A stretch of DNA of 64,000 nt from Paragemmobacter kunshanensis (GCF_011059185.1 NZ_JAALFE010000002.1:232824-296823); one strand, 5' to 3'. Shown: positions 17,531-26,282, numbered from the stretch's first letter. Translations and numbers: made by a program. Notes: generated by a model from the letters alone, not told the origin.

Positions 17531-20083
17531 GTGCAGAAGATCGACATGCTTCCCGATTTCGCCGAGATCACGCCCTCGGCGCGGATTGCGACCGCCGCGC
17601 ATGGCTGGCGGGCGAAATGCCTGCAGCGGCTGATCCGGCTGGACCTGCCGGTGCCCGAGACCGTGGCGCTGCCCGCGGCCACGGTGCGGGCCATCGCGGC
17701 GGGGCATCCCGTGGATGTCGAGGCGATCCTGGCCCATTTCGGGGCGGATGCGCTGATATCCGTGCGGCCCAGCCCGCAGAACCCCGATTGGGGCGGGCCG
17801 GGGACGATCCTGAATATCGGGATGAATGCGGCGCGGCATCGGGCGCTGGTGGCGCGGCACGGGCAGGCGGCGGCGGATGCGCTTTATCTGCGCTTTGTGC
17901 AATCCTATGCCACCCATGTGGCGCGGCTGGATCCCGACATGTTCGACGCCGCCGCCCCTTCGGCGGAAAGCCTGCGCGATGCGCTGCGGGTCTATGAGCT
18001 GGAGATGGACGAACCCTTCCCCGAAGACCCCGCGCGGCAATTGGCAGAGGTGCTGCGGTCGATGGCGCGGGCCTGGGAGGGGACGACGGCGCGGCTTTTG
18101 CGCGCGGCCAAGGGCGCGCCGGAAGAGGCGGCGCTGGGTCTTGTGGTGCAGGAGATGGCGCAGGGCATCGGCAAGGGGGTTTCCGGGTCCGGGGTGATCC
18201 AGTTCGTCGATCCGGTGACGGGGCTGGCGCAGGTGACGGGGCGCTATCTGGGGCAAAGCCAGGGGCGCGACGCGCTGAAGCGGACGGAGGCGATCTATCT
18301 GACGCGCGATCCGCGCGGGCCCTCGCTGGAGGAACTGGCGCCGGAGCTGTTTGCGGATCTCTTGCGCTTTGGCGCGGCCTGCCGGGTGAAGCTGCGCGAG
18401 GAGATGCAGATCGAATTCACCATCGAGGACGGGCATCTGTCGGTGCTGGATGCGGTGAAAGTGGCGCGATCCGCGCGGGCGGGGCTGAAGATCGCGGTGG
18501 CGCTGGCCGAGGACGGGGTGATCACCGAGGCCGAGGCCGTGCTGCGGGTGGAGCCGCGGGCGCTGTCGGAACTGTTGCATCCGCAGGTGGATCCGCGGGG
18601 GGCGCGGGATGTGTTCGTGCGCGGCATCGCGGCCAGTCCGGGGGCGGCGACGGGGCGGATCGTCTTTTCCAGCCAGGCCGCGCAGGCAAGCGCCGCGCGG
18701 GGGGAGCCTTGCATCCTTGTCCGGCGCGAGACGGCGCCCGAGGATATCCGCGGCATGCATTCCGCCGTGGGCGTGCTGACCGAGCGGGGGGGGATGACGT
18801 CGCATGCCGCCGTGATCGGGCGGGGGCTGGGGCTGCCCTGCATCGTGGGGGCGTCGGACCTGAAGCTGGATGCGAAGGACAGAAAGCTGATCGCGCCCGA
18901 CGGGCGGGTGTTCCGCGAGGGCGACATCATCACCGTGGACGGCACCACCGGCGAGGCGCTGGCGGGCGCGGCCGAGATGCTGGCCCCGGCGCTGGATGAC
19001 AGTTTCCGCAAGCTTCTGGGCTGGGCGGACCAGTATCGCGACATCGGCATCCGCGCCAATGCCGACACGCCGCAGGATGCCGCGACCGCGCGGCAATTCG
19101 CGGCGCAGGGCATCGGGCTGTGCCGGACGGAACACATGTTCTTTGAAGATGACCGTCTGGTCGTGATGCGCGAGATGATCTTTGCCGATAGCGCCAAGGA
19201 TCGGGCGGCGGCGCTGACGCGGCTTTTGCCGATGCAGCGCGAGGATTTCGTGCAGTTGTTCGACATCATGCAGGGGCTGCCGGTCTGTATCCGGCTGTTC
19301 GACCCGCCGCTGCACGAATTCCTGCCGCATAGCCGCGAAGGCCTGCGCGAACTGGCCGAGGCGCTGGACAAGCCCCTGTCGGAGGTGACGCGGCGGGCCG
19401 AGGCCCTGGCCGAGTTCAACCCCATGCTGGGGATGCGGGGGGTGCGGCTGGGGGTCGTGCTGCCCGAGATCTATGACATGCAGGCGCAGGCGATCTTCGA
19501 GGCCACGGTCGAGGTGGGGCGGCGCGGCGCGGCGGTGGTGCCGGAGATCATGATCCCGCTGGTCTCGGCCCGGCGCGAGGTGGAACTGGTCAAGACCCGC
19601 GTCGATGCGGTGGCGGCCAAGGTGCGCACCAAGGCGGGGGCGGATTTCGCCTACAAGCTGGGCGTGATGGTGGAGACGCCGCGCGCGGCGCTGCGGGCGG
19701 GGGAGATCGCGCAACATGCGGCCTTTCTTTCCTTCGGCACGAATGACCTGACGCAGATGACCTATGGCCTGTCGCGCGACGATGCGGGGCGGTTCATGAA
19801 TACCTATGTGCAGCAGGGCGTCTTTCCCGAGGATCCGTTCCATATCCTTGACGTGGACGGGGTGGGAGAGCTGTTGCATATCGGGGCGGATCGCGGACGC
19901 AAGACGCGGGGGGATCTGGTCCTGTCGATCTGTGGCGAGCATGGCGGCAACCCCGAATCAATCGCCTTTTGCCGGAAAGCGGGGTTCGATTACGTGTCCT
20001 GTTCGCCTTATCGCGTGCCCCTGGCCCGGCTTGCGGCGGCGCATCTGGCCTTGCAAGAGGCTGCAGCCAGGGGCGAAAACTGA
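17531..20083 (+). CDS. ppdK: Pyruvate phosphate dikinase-like enzyme with a divergent nucleotide-binding domain
   Basis: An 850-residue PEP-utilising enzyme. The central phosphohistidine domain carries GGMTSHAAVIGRG (His near 424). The C-terminal PEP/pyruvate barrel carries GLCRTEHMFFEDDR, MLGMRGVRLGV, FGTNDLTQMTYGLSRDD and CGEHGG, as in PPDK. The N-terminal ATP-grasp part is shorter than usual and its glycine-rich and VRSG loops are altered (HGWRAKCLQRL, VRPSPQNPDWG). PPDK interconverts pyruvate+ATP+Pi and PEP+AMP+PPi, but ATP use by this protein needs testing. GTG 17531 is chosen for the strong AAAGGAAAGG site 8 bases upstream; the longer frame runs through the repeat. The gene is monocistronic. 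Confidence 0.85.
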   Translation: MQKIDMLPDFAEITPSARIATAAHGWRAKCLQRLIRLDLPVPETVALPAATVRAIAAGHPVDVEAILAHFGADALISVRPSPQNPDWGGPGTILNIGMNAARHRALVARHGQAAADALYLRFVQSYATHVARLDPDMFDAAAPSAESLRDALRVYELEMDEPFPEDPARQLAEVLRSMARAWEGTTARLLRAAKGAPEEAALGLVVQEMAQGIGKGVSGSGVIQFVDPVTGLAQVTGRYLGQSQGRDALKRTEAIYLTRDPRGPSLEELAPELFADLLRFGAACRVKLREEMQIEFTIEDGHLSVLDAVKVARSARAGLKIAVALAEDGVITEAEAVLRVEPRALSELLHPQVDPRGARDVFVRGIAASPGAATGRIVFSSQAAQASAARGEPCILVRRETAPEDIRGMHSAVGVLTERGGMTSHAAVIGRGLGLPCIVGASDLKLDAKDRKLIAPDGRVFREGDIITVDGTTGEALAGAAEMLAPALDDSFRKLLGWADQYRDIGIRANADTPQDAATARQFAAQGIGLCRTEHMFFEDDRLVVMREMIFADSAKDRAAALTRLLPMQREDFVQLFDIMQGLPVCIRLFDPPLHEFLPHSREGLRELAEALDKPLSEVTRRAEALAEFNPMLGMRGVRLGVVLPEIYDMQAQAIFEATVEVGRRGAAVVPEIMIPLVSARREVELVKTRVDAVAAKVRTKAGADFAYKLGVMVETPRAALRAGEIAQHAAFLSFGTNDLTQMTYGLSRDDAGRFMNTYVQQGVFPEDPFHILDVDGVGELLHIGADRGRKTRGDLVLSICGEHGGNPESIAFCRKAGFDYVSCSPYRVPLARLAAAHLALQEAAARGEN

Positions 20084-20133
20084 CACAATATCCTGTGGTT
20101 GCGGCAAGGTCTTGATACTGCGTGTTAATTTTC

Positions 20134-20153
20134 TTCGGCGGATATCCGCCGAA
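20134..20153. terminator. Perfect 20-bp palindrome after ppdK
   Basis: TTCGGCGGATATCCGCCGAA is perfectly self-complementary and bordered by TTTTC on the left and AAAA on the right. It lies 50 bases after the ppdK stop and is likely a transcript-end hairpin. Its length matches the 20-bp palindromes at 5330-5371. Confidence 0.6.
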
Positions 20154-20169
20154 AATGGCCAGATTTCGG

Positions 20170-20189
20170 TTGCAATTCTGCCACAATGG
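20170..20189 (+). promoter_or_regulatory. Upstream motif shared with the RTX gene
   Basis: TTGCAATTCTGCCACAATGG, 104 bases before the wall-hydrolase ATG, closely resembles the sequence at 46681-46704, 89 bases before the RTX gene. Both follow the pattern TTGC-(CAC)-AATTYTGCCAYAAT-GG. It is proposed as a promoter or regulator site; no known consensus was matched. Confidence 0.4.
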
Positions 20190-20292
20190 TAGACTCGGGC
20201 CGCCAAGGTCGACTAGGTCCGCCCCTCGTTGCCTGCGGGGGCCTTTCGCCGCCCGGGTGACACGGCTGAAACAGACCGGGACACACGAGACC

Positions 20293-20979
20293 ATGCGCTT
20301 GCATACAGGCTGGATCACAGGGGCGGTTGCCGCTGTCATCCTGAATGGAGCGGCCTTCGCCGACGTGACGGTGAGCCAGTCCAACGATCCGACCGCTGCC
20401 CTTGGCAGCACCTTCGGCGCGCTTCTGGGCACCGAACGGCAGGCCATGGCGGCGCTGCCCGAGTCGCGGCTGACGGAACTGGCCGTCGGCCCGAAGATCG
20501 AGACGCGGACGACCAAGGGCAAGCCCGCGGTCGGCGCGCCGATGGTGATCCGCTATGACGATGCCTGGCTTGCGGCGCAGCCGGAACCTTCGGGCGATGC
20601 GGAATGGGAATGCCTGAGCAAGGCGATCTATTTCGAGGCGCGGGGCGAAAGCCTGCGCGGGCAGTTCGCGGTGGCCGAGGTCATCCTCAACCGCGTGGAC
20701 AGCCCGGACTATCCCCGCACCATCTGCGGGGTGGTGCAGCAGCGCGGCGGCGGCGGATGCCAGTTCAGCTATGTCTGCGATGGACGGGCCGACCGGATGC
20801 GCGACGCCGAGGCCACCTGGCGGGCCGAGCGCGTGGCCCGGGTGATGATGGATGGCGCGCCGCGCGCGCTGACGATGGGGGCCACCCATTTCCATACCCG
20901 CTGGGTCCGTCCCGGCTGGGCGCGGCGCTTTCCGCAGACGGCGGCGATCGGGGCGCATCTCTTCTATCGGCAGAACTGA
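20293..20979 (+). CDS. Exported cell-wall hydrolase, SleB family
   Basis: A 228-residue protein with a Sec signal peptide (about 1-23; cleavage after AAFA) and a C-terminal hydrolase_2/SleB domain (about 100-225). The domain shows ECLSKAIYFEARGE with the presumptive catalytic Glu, AVAEVILNRVDSPDYPRTICGVVQQ-type conserved positions, and CQFSYVCDG. Family members cleave peptidoglycan as lytic transglycosylases; outside spore formers they remodel the wall. ATG 20293 gives the signal peptide; the longer frame upstream crosses a palindrome. It is monocistronic, preceded by a motif shared with the RTX gene at 46.8 kb, suggesting common regulation. The exact cleavage specificity is not known. Confidence 0.85.
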   Translation: MRLHTGWITGAVAAVILNGAAFADVTVSQSNDPTAALGSTFGALLGTERQAMAALPESRLTELAVGPKIETRTTKGKPAVGAPMVIRYDDAWLAAQPEPSGDAEWECLSKAIYFEARGESLRGQFAVAEVILNRVDSPDYPRTICGVVQQRGGGGCQFSYVCDGRADRMRDAEATWRAERVARVMMDGAPRALTMGATHFHTRWVRPGWARRFPQTAAIGAHLFYRQN

Positions 20980-21105
20980 AAAGCGGCGGCTCGGGTCGCC
21001 TTGCTTGCGGTTTGTGCCGGGTTCGGACATGGAAGGGCCGGAGGCAGGGGATAACCTGCCCCGGAGATTTCTGCGCCGACGTTCCGCGCCCGAGGAGGCG
21101 AGCCC

Positions 21106-22014
21106 ATGACCAGCGACATCCGTCTTGCCTTTGCGCATCCCGAGGAGCGTGCCGTCGCCTCGGCCAGCGCCGATCCGCGCGACCGGATCTCGCTGCGCGA
21201 TCATGTGGTCGAGGTGGAGATCGGCGCCTTCCAGCAGGAGCGGGGCACGCGCCAGCGCATCCAGTTCAACGTGGTGGTCGAGGTGCGGCCGCAGCCGCAG
21301 CCGCTGGATGACGATGTGGACAAGATCCTGAGCTATGACCGGATCACCGAGGCGATTTCCGCCGAACTGGCGGCAGAGCGGCTGAACCTGCTGGAGACCC
21401 TGGCCGAGCGGGTGGCGGAGCGGATCCTGGCGGAACCGCAGGCGATGCGGGCCTTCGTGCGGGTGGAAAAGCTGGATCGCGGCCCCGGCAAGCTGGGGGT
21501 GGAGATCGCGCGCAGCCGGGCCGAGGCGCCGCTGCGGGCGGTGGGATCGGACGGGGTGGAATCGGCGGTGCATCCGCTGGTCGTCTATCTGGACAATGCC
21601 GCGGTGCAGGGGGCGGATCTGGCGGCGCGGCTGGACGGGTTGCAGGCGCGCGGGCTGCCGGTGATCCTGACGGTGGGCCTGCCCGATCTGCCGCGCCCGC
21701 AGACCGGCCACAAGCCGACGCAGCGCCGGATCGACCTTCTGGCGATCGAGCAGAATGCCTGGGCATTGGCGGCGCGCGATCCGCGCTGCGTGGTGGTGGC
21801 GACGCGGACCGAGATCGACTGGGCGATCAAGCGCGGGCAGATGATCGTCTGGGCGCCGTCCAAGCTGGTGCTGGATGCGGTGGACGGGCCGCAGAGCCGC
21901 GATCCCGTGGCGCTGGCGCTGTGGCTGGCCGAGGTGATGGCCGCAAGCGGCATCATCGTTCACGGCGATGTTGCAGTGCCGGCAGGAAGCCGCGTGCCGG
22001 TGGAGCGCGGCTGA
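21106..22014 (+). CDS. folB: Dihydroneopterin aldolase fused to a C-terminal domain of unknown function
   Basis: A 302-residue protein. Residues about 25-145 form a FolB domain: ISLRDHVVEVEIGAFQQERG with the substrate-binding Glu, ILSYDRI, LLETLAERVAERIL, and RVEKLDRGPG with the catalytic Lys. This enzyme cleaves 7,8-dihydroneopterin to the hydroxymethyl pterin and glycolaldehyde in folate synthesis. FolB proteins are normally about 120 residues; here about 155 extra residues (from about 150 on) form an alpha/beta domain with no motif I can assign. folP starts 47 bases downstream and overlaps glmM, so folB-folP-glmM form one operon. No folK is in view, so the extra domain deserves testing for a folate-related role. 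Confidence 0.88.
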   Translation: MTSDIRLAFAHPEERAVASASADPRDRISLRDHVVEVEIGAFQQERGTRQRIQFNVVVEVRPQPQPLDDDVDKILSYDRITEAISAELAAERLNLLETLAERVAERILAEPQAMRAFVRVEKLDRGPGKLGVEIARSRAEAPLRAVGSDGVESAVHPLVVYLDNAAVQGADLAARLDGLQARGLPVILTVGLPDLPRPQTGHKPTQRRIDLLAIEQNAWALAARDPRCVVVATRTEIDWAIKRGQMIVWAPSKLVLDAVDGPQSRDPVALALWLAEVMAASGIIVHGDVAVPAGSRVPVERG

Positions 22015-22061
22015 GCCGGGCAGGGCTTGCGCGAGGGCGGCGCTGCGCCTAGGCAAGGGCC

Positions 22062-23069
22062 ATGGACTATTACCGCCCGATAGCATCTGTCGATCCTGCG
22101 CGGCCTGCGGGCGCCTTGCCCCTTGCCGGTGGCTGGTGCTGGTTTTCGCAGGCAGAGGTGCTGCGCCGGGATGCGCCGCCGGAAGTGCTGCCCGTGGCGC
22201 GGCTGCCCGGCGAGGTGCGCGACAGGCTTGCCGCGCCGCGCCCGGCCTTCGGCGGCCTGCCGATGGACAGGCCGCAGATCATGGGCATCCTGAACGTGAC
22301 GCCCGACAGTTTCTCGGACGGTGGGCGCTTTCTTGCGCCCGAGGCCGCGCTGGCGCAGGCGCGCGCCATGGCCGGGGCGGCGGATCTGCTGGATATCGGC
22401 GGCGAAAGCACGCGCCCCGGTGCCGCCGAGGTGGCGCTGGCCGAAGAGGTGGCGCGCACCGCCCCGGTGATTGCCGCGCTGCGCGAGGGGGGGCTTTCGG
22501 TGCCCATCTCCATCGACACGCGGAAGGCGCCCGTCGCGCGGGCGGCGCTGGCGGCGGGGGCGGGGATCGTGAACGATGTGGCGGCCATGGGGTTCGATCC
22601 TGCGATGGCGTCGGTTGTGGCAGAGGCGGGTGCGCCCGTGATCCTGATGCATTCGGTGGGCACGCCCGCGACGATGCAGGATGACCCGCGCTATGAGGAT
22701 GTGCTTCTGGATGTTTACGACTTTCTGAAGGCACGGATCGCCGCTGCCGAGGCGGCGGGCATCGCGCGGGGGCGGATCATGGTCGATCCCGGGATCGGGT
22801 TCGGCAAGACGGCGGCGCATAACCTGGCCCTGCTGCGGCGGTTGTCGCTGTTTCACGATCTGGGGGTGCCGCTTCTGCTGGGCGCATCGCGCAAGCGGTT
22901 CATCGGCACGATCGGGGGCGAAGACGTGGCGGCGCGGCGGATGCCCGGGTCCGTGGCGGTGGCATTGGCAGGGGTGGCGCAGGGCGCGCAGGTGCTGCGC
23001 GTGCATGACGTGGCCGAGACGCGGCAGGCCTTGCGGCTTTGGCTGGCGGTGAATGGAGTGGATGGATGA
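22062..23069 (+). CDS. folP: Dihydropteroate synthase
   Basis: A 335-residue TIM-barrel enzyme that condenses hydroxymethyl-dihydropterin pyrophosphate with p-aminobenzoate to dihydropteroate, the sulfonamide target. Barrel motifs are [17 protein letters not shown] (near 71), [11 protein letters not shown] (near 111), [17 protein letters not shown] (near 243) and GASRKRF (near 273). About 65 N-terminal residues precede the barrel. The stop overlaps the ATG of glmM (ATGA), showing translational coupling of folate and wall-precursor synthesis, a gene order shared with many proteobacteria. Confidence 0.97.
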   Translation: MDYYRPIASVDPARPAGALPLAGGWCWFSQAEVLRRDAPPEVLPVARLPGEVRDRLAAPRPAFGGLPMDRPQIMGILNVTPDSFSDGGRFLAPEAALAQARAMAGAADLLDIGGESTRPGAAEVALAEEVARTAPVIAALREGGLSVPISIDTRKAPVARAALAAGAGIVNDVAAMGFDPAMASVVAEAGAPVILMHSVGTPATMQDDPRYEDVLLDVYDFLKARIAAAEAAGIARGRIMVDPGIGFGKTAAHNLALLRRLSLFHDLGVPLLLGASRKRFIGTIGGEDVAARRMPGSVAVALAGVAQGAQVLRVHDVAETRQALRLWLAVNGVDG

Positions 23070-24412
23070 CGCGCAAGCTCTTTGGAACCGATGGTGTGCG
23101 GGGGCGGGCGAACAGCTTTCCCATGACCGCCGAGATGGCGTTGCGGCTTGGGGCGGCGGCGGGGCGGTATTTCCGCCGCGAGGGACGCGCCGCGCATCGC
23201 GTGGTGATCGGCAAGGATACGCGGCTTTCGGGCTATATGCTTGAGAACGCGCTGACCGCGGGGCTGACCAGCACGGGGATGAACGTGCTGCTGCTGGGCC
23301 CGGTGCCGACGCCGGCGGTGGGGTTCCTGACGCGGTCGATGCGGGCGGATCTGGGGGTGATGATCAGCGCCTCGCACAATCCGCATCAGGATAACGGGAT
23401 CAAGTTCTTTGGCCCCGACGGGTTCAAGCTTTCGGATGAGGCCGAGGCCGAGATCGAGGCGATGCTGGCGGGCGAGATCGCGCTGGCCGCGCCCGAGACG
23501 ATCGGGCGGGCGAAGCGGATCGAGGATGGGCGGGGGCGCTATCAGGAATTCGTCAAGACGACGCTGCCCGCGGGGGTGCGGCTGGACGGGTTGAAGGTGG
23601 TGATCGACTGCGCCAACGGCGCGGCCTATCGCGCGGCGCCCGAGGTGCTGTGGGAATTGGGGGCCGAGGTGATTGCCGTAGGTGTGGCCCCCAACGGCAA
23701 GAACATAAACGAGAATTGCGGATCGACCCATGTGCAGACCGCGGCCGAGGCGGTGGTCGCCCATGGCGCGGATGTGGGGATATCGCTGGATGGCGATGCG
23801 GATCGGGTGATGATCCTGGATGCCAGGGGCCGCGTCGCGGATGGCGATCAGATCATGGCGCTGATGGCCACGCGCTGGGCCGAGGATGGGCGGTTGCGGG
23901 GGGGGGCGCTGGTGGCGACTGTGATGTCGAACCTGGGGCTGGAGCGGCACCTGGAGGGGCGGGGGCTGCGGCTGGAGCGGACGGCGGTGGGGGATCGCTA
24001 TGTCGTCGAGCGGATGCGCGAGGGGGGGTTCAACCTGGGTGGCGAACAGTCGGGCCATATCGTGATGACCGACTATGCCACCACCGGCGACGGGCTGGTG
24101 GCGGGGCTGCAATTCCTGGCCGAGATGGCGCGGACGGGAGAGGCGGCCGAGGTGCTGGCGCGGCAATTTGTCGAGGTTCCCCAGATGCTTAGGAACGTGC
24201 GTTACAGTGCCGGAAAGGCCCCGCTGGAGGCCGCCGCCGTGCAATCCGTGATCGCCGAACAGGAGCGGCGGGTGCAGGGCAAGGGGCGCATCCTGATCCG
24301 CAAATCGGGGACGGAGCCGCTGGTGCGGGTGATGGCGGAATGCGAGGATGCGGCGCTGCTGGAAGAGGTGGTGGGCACGATCGTGGCCGCCGTGGAACGC
24401 GCGGCGGGCTGA
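23066..24412 (+). CDS. glmM: Phosphoglucosamine mutase
   Basis: A 448-residue enzyme that interconverts glucosamine-6-phosphate and glucosamine-1-phosphate, supplying UDP-GlcNAc for peptidoglycan and LPS. Features are [13 protein letters not shown] at the N-terminus, [17 protein letters not shown] with the phosphorylated serine near 103, the metal loop SLDGDADR near 243, GGEQSGH near 326 and the C-terminal phosphate loop [13 protein letters not shown] 23066 overlaps the folP stop by four bases. It ends the folB-folP-glmM operon. The REP-like palindrome at 24535 is the first structured element downstream. Confidence 0.97.
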   Translation: MTRKLFGTDGVRGRANSFPMTAEMALRLGAAAGRYFRREGRAAHRVVIGKDTRLSGYMLENALTAGLTSTGMNVLLLGPVPTPAVGFLTRSMRADLGVMISASHNPHQDNGIKFFGPDGFKLSDEAEAEIEAMLAGEIALAAPETIGRAKRIEDGRGRYQEFVKTTLPAGVRLDGLKVVIDCANGAAYRAAPEVLWELGAEVIAVGVAPNGKNINENCGSTHVQTAAEAVVAHGADVGISLDGDADRVMILDARGRVADGDQIMALMATRWAEDGRLRGGALVATVMSNLGLERHLEGRGLRLERTAVGDRYVVERMREGGFNLGGEQSGHIVMTDYATTGDGLVAGLQFLAEMARTGEAAEVLARQFVEVPQMLRNVRYSAGKAPLEAAAVQSVIAEQERRVQGKGRILIRKSGTEPLVRVMAECEDAALLEEVVGTIVAAVERAAG

Positions 24413-24534
24413 GTTCGGGCGTGCCGCGCCCGGTGCAGACGTGCAGTGCAGACAGGCGTGCATACGCAGCGCACGCTGCCGCTGGGTTTGGTTAACGCCT
24501 TTCCCGCGGTGGCGGGGGGGTCTTTGGGGCGGAT

Positions 24535-24552
24535 GGCGGGGTGAACCCCGCC
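24535..24552. repeat. REP-like palindrome, second copy
   Basis: GGCGGGG-TGAA-CCCCGCC followed by CTAC, identical in stem and loop to the copy at 4838-4855. It abuts the stop codon of the small minus-strand gene and may end its transcript. Confidence 0.75.
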
Positions 24553-24705
24553 CTACTCCTTGGGCGTTTCTTCCTCGACCTCGTCCGCGATGGGGGCGGG
24601 GGTGCGGGGGCGGTTCCATGCGGGCTTGCGCCGCGAGGCGGGCGAGGCCTTCTGCGCCAGGAATTCGGCAAGGTTGAAGGGGGGCTTGGGGGTGGAGATA
24701 CCCAT
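24553..24705 (-). CDS. Small acidic-tailed protein of unknown function
   Basis: A 50-residue protein starting at ATG 24705 (MGISTPKPPFNLAEFLAQK), preceded by GAAAGGACGACCC, a good ribosome-binding site. It has a basic central stretch (ASRRKPAWNRPRTP) and an acidic tail (DEVEEETPKE). The frame extends upstream without a plausible site. There is no recognised family. The stop lies directly against the REP-like palindrome. Support is the ribosome-binding site and composition only; small size leaves doubt. Confidence 0.5.
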   Translation of the reverse strand: MGISTPKPPFNLAEFLAQKASPASRRKPAWNRPRTPAPIADEVEEETPKE

Positions 24706-24840
24706 GGGTCGTCCTTTCGGGGTCAGACCGGACGACGACGGGGGGCATAGGCAGGGCCGGCCACCGAGGTTCGGGGTTGCGCCCCGAGGGAGACGGGGGC
24801 GTGGGGAGGGTATGCGCTTTTTCGGGGGGGAAAGATAGGG

Positions 24841-24864
24841 GTGGGACGGGCGAACCCGTCCCAC
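24841..24864. repeat. REP-like palindrome, variant with CGAA loop
   Basis: GTGGGACGGG-CGAA-CCCGTCCCAC is a perfect 10-bp stem, structurally like the copies at 4838 and 24535. It marks the right end of core sequence before the lower-GC islet that starts at 24874. Confidence 0.75.
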
Positions 24865-24873
24865 AAGCTTAAG

Positions 24874-24987
24874 TCACCGCTTTATCTTCTCGACGACGTG
24901 CGTCGATTTCTTCGTCGCGGCAACCTTGACGGTCGTAAAGCGCCCAGTCTTGGCGTTACGCCCAATCGTCAGTGTCTTCTTGCCCAT
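24874..24987 (-). CDS. 37-residue basic protein, accessory islet
   Basis: A very small Lys/Thr/Arg-rich protein (MGKKTLTIGRNAKTGRFTTV then a basic tail). ATG 24987 follows TGGAGATGACC on the minus strand, giving a Shine-Dalgarno GGAG at proper spacing; two further in-frame ATGs lie just upstream (24993 and 24999). Short proteins with a GRNAKTGRF core occur scattered in proteobacterial and phage genomes without known function; this likeness is from memory and not checked. It lies in the low-GC islet, in the same direction as the 44-residue gene and the ImmA/XRE pair. Confidence 0.55.
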   Translation of the reverse strand: MGKKTLTIGRNAKTGRFTTVKVAATKKSTHVVEKIKR

Positions 24988-25057
24988 GGTCATCTCCATT
25001 TGGCTTGTTGCGAATTCTGCGGGCGCACTTGAGCGCCCGCAGGTGTGTTGTGGTGCT

Positions 25058-25192
25058 TCACTCGGCTACGAGAATTGGCCACGCCTTGATGCCGTAAAGC
25101 TTGGCATACAGACGCTGGCCCGTAGTCGGGCATGTCCGCCAGGGGCGGAACACCAAACGGAAACCAGGCGGAACATCGTTGCGATCTGCCAT
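25058..25192 (-). CDS. 44-residue protein, accessory islet
   Basis: A small protein (MADRNDVPPGFRLVFRPWRT then a segment ending KLYGIKAWPILVAE) starting at ATG 25192. The frame extends upstream to 25312, but that part overlaps the ImmA spacer and has no clear start signal. The aromatic/basic composition with RLYAKLYGIKAW suggests a small folded beta domain; no family is recognised with certainty. It sits between the 37-residue gene and the ImmA-type gene, all in one direction. Base composition is lower in GC than the core genes. Confidence 0.55.
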   Translation of the reverse strand: MADRNDVPPGFRLVFRPWRTCPTTGQRLYAKLYGIKAWPILVAE

Positions 25193-25356
25193 GGCGTTAG
25201 TCCTTCGGCGGGGCGTATCTTGCCAAATCAGAGCGAACGCTTTACTCTTTGTTTCGCGAGAACTTAGAGTGTCGCGTCTGATTGGCTCTGCACCGTCAAG
25301 CCCCTCATGCACGGTACCGAAAACTTTGCGAAGTCCAAGTAGCCTTGGGCTTCGCT

Positions 25357-25896
25357 CTAAAGGCCTCCCCGCTTTTTGATGTCGGACAGGCGGTTACTCG
25401 CGGCTTCCCAAGACACGCCGAACCTTCTAACCACGTCGCTCGCCTCGTCAGTTTGTGAGAGGTGGGCCTTGGGCATTAGCAAGGTTGCGGCAAATCTGTT
25501 AGCCTGCGGCTCGGCAAGCATGTAGGAGGGTGTACCGTCTCGCTTGGAAGCTCGCGCCAAGGGAGCGTTTCGATGCAGAATGAGGTGGCCTAACTCATGT
25601 GCGAAGGTAAACCTTGCTCGCCCGTCTCCTTCACACGCTCGCTCGTAGACGTCCTCTCTAAACCGAATGAATGAACCCTGAGGGCAGGTAAGTCCTTCCA
25701 AGTGGCCCATTTCTGATTTCGAGAATACCTGAAACTCTGACAACTCCATCGCATTGCAAATGACCGTCTCTACAACGCGGACGATATCTATTCTTGGCTG
25801 GTTTGTGAGTTTCAAGACCTCTCGGACAGCATCAGCCTGCTTGTCGATCTGCGCCCATGTGCGGGGCGGCACCAAGTAATCGTCCGGCTCAATCAT
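25357..25896 (-). CDS. ImmA/IrrE-family metallopeptidase
   Basis: A 179-residue zinc peptidase of the ImmA/IrrE (COG2856) type. The HExxH motif is complete (FAHELGHLILH, H100/E101/H104), and the third ligand lies in MLAEPQANRFAATLLMP (E129), the family's second signature. Such enzymes cleave an XRE-type repressor encoded beside them and so derepress a mobile element or a stress or defence locus. Its ATG overlaps the stop of the XRE gene by four bases, so the two are co-translated. GC content is visibly lower than in flanking genes. No phage or conjugative gene adjoins, so the regulated target is unclear. Confidence 0.9.
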   Translation of the reverse strand: MIEPDDYLVPPRTWAQIDKQADAVREVLKLTNQPRIDIVRVVETVICNAMELSEFQVFSKSEMGHLEGLTCPQGSFIRFREDVYERACEGDGRARFTFAHELGHLILHRNAPLARASKRDGTPSYMLAEPQANRFAATLLMPKAHLSQTDEASDVVRRFGVSWEAASNRLSDIKKRGGL

Positions 25897-26255
25897 GTCT
25901 TGTCCCCCTTTGCCTGAAGGATGGTGAGGATCTTCTGGAGTTCTTCGGACGAAAGGTCGTTCATCCGCCTTGCCATTAGGCCAAAGGTGTCCCGCTGGAG
26001 GTCGTCGTTCGCCTCAAGCGTAAAGGCCTTACGTGACCTATCAGCCGCTCTGCGCAGTTGGTCTGCGGCATCATTGGCAAGCCGATACACTTGCACGACC
26101 GCTTCCTCAAATCCGGTCGGCGGGCTTTTCTTCCCTGTTTCGACCGCTGAAATGAAGGCCGAGGACAAGCCAAGTCGTTCCGCCATGTCCAGCATACGTT
26201 CGTCCCGCTCAACCCTTAACCGCCTAAGTTCCTTTCCGATTTCCGTGGTTGCCAT
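25893..26255 (-). CDS. XRE-family repressor paired with ImmA
   Basis: A 120-residue DNA-binding protein. The helix-turn-helix lies in about residues 7-60 (IGKELRRLRVERDERMLDMA, SSAFISAVETGKKSPP), and a helical tail follows that may be the ImmA cleavage or dimerisation region. ATG 26255 has GGGGAG upstream at proper spacing; a longer start at 26282 would place the ribosome-binding site within the coding region. It is the first gene of a minus-strand unit XRE-ImmA, preceded by a near-consensus promoter (26283-26310) whose -35 box overlaps one of two TCTGTCA direct repeats, consistent with autorepression. Confidence 0.9.
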   Translation of the reverse strand: MATTEIGKELRRLRVERDERMLDMAERLGLSSAFISAVETGKKSPPTGFEEAVVQVYRLANDAADQLRRAADRSRKAFTLEANDDLQRDTFGLMARRMNDLSSEELQKILTILQAKGDKT

Positions 26256-26282
26256 TGGTGTCGCTCCCCTTCTTTCCCACAA

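Noticed and set aside
20125..22086. A 653-codon minus-strand open frame
   Set aside because: Antisense to the SleB-type hydrolase and folB, whose domains are clear; its product is low-complexity His/Arg/Pro-rich.
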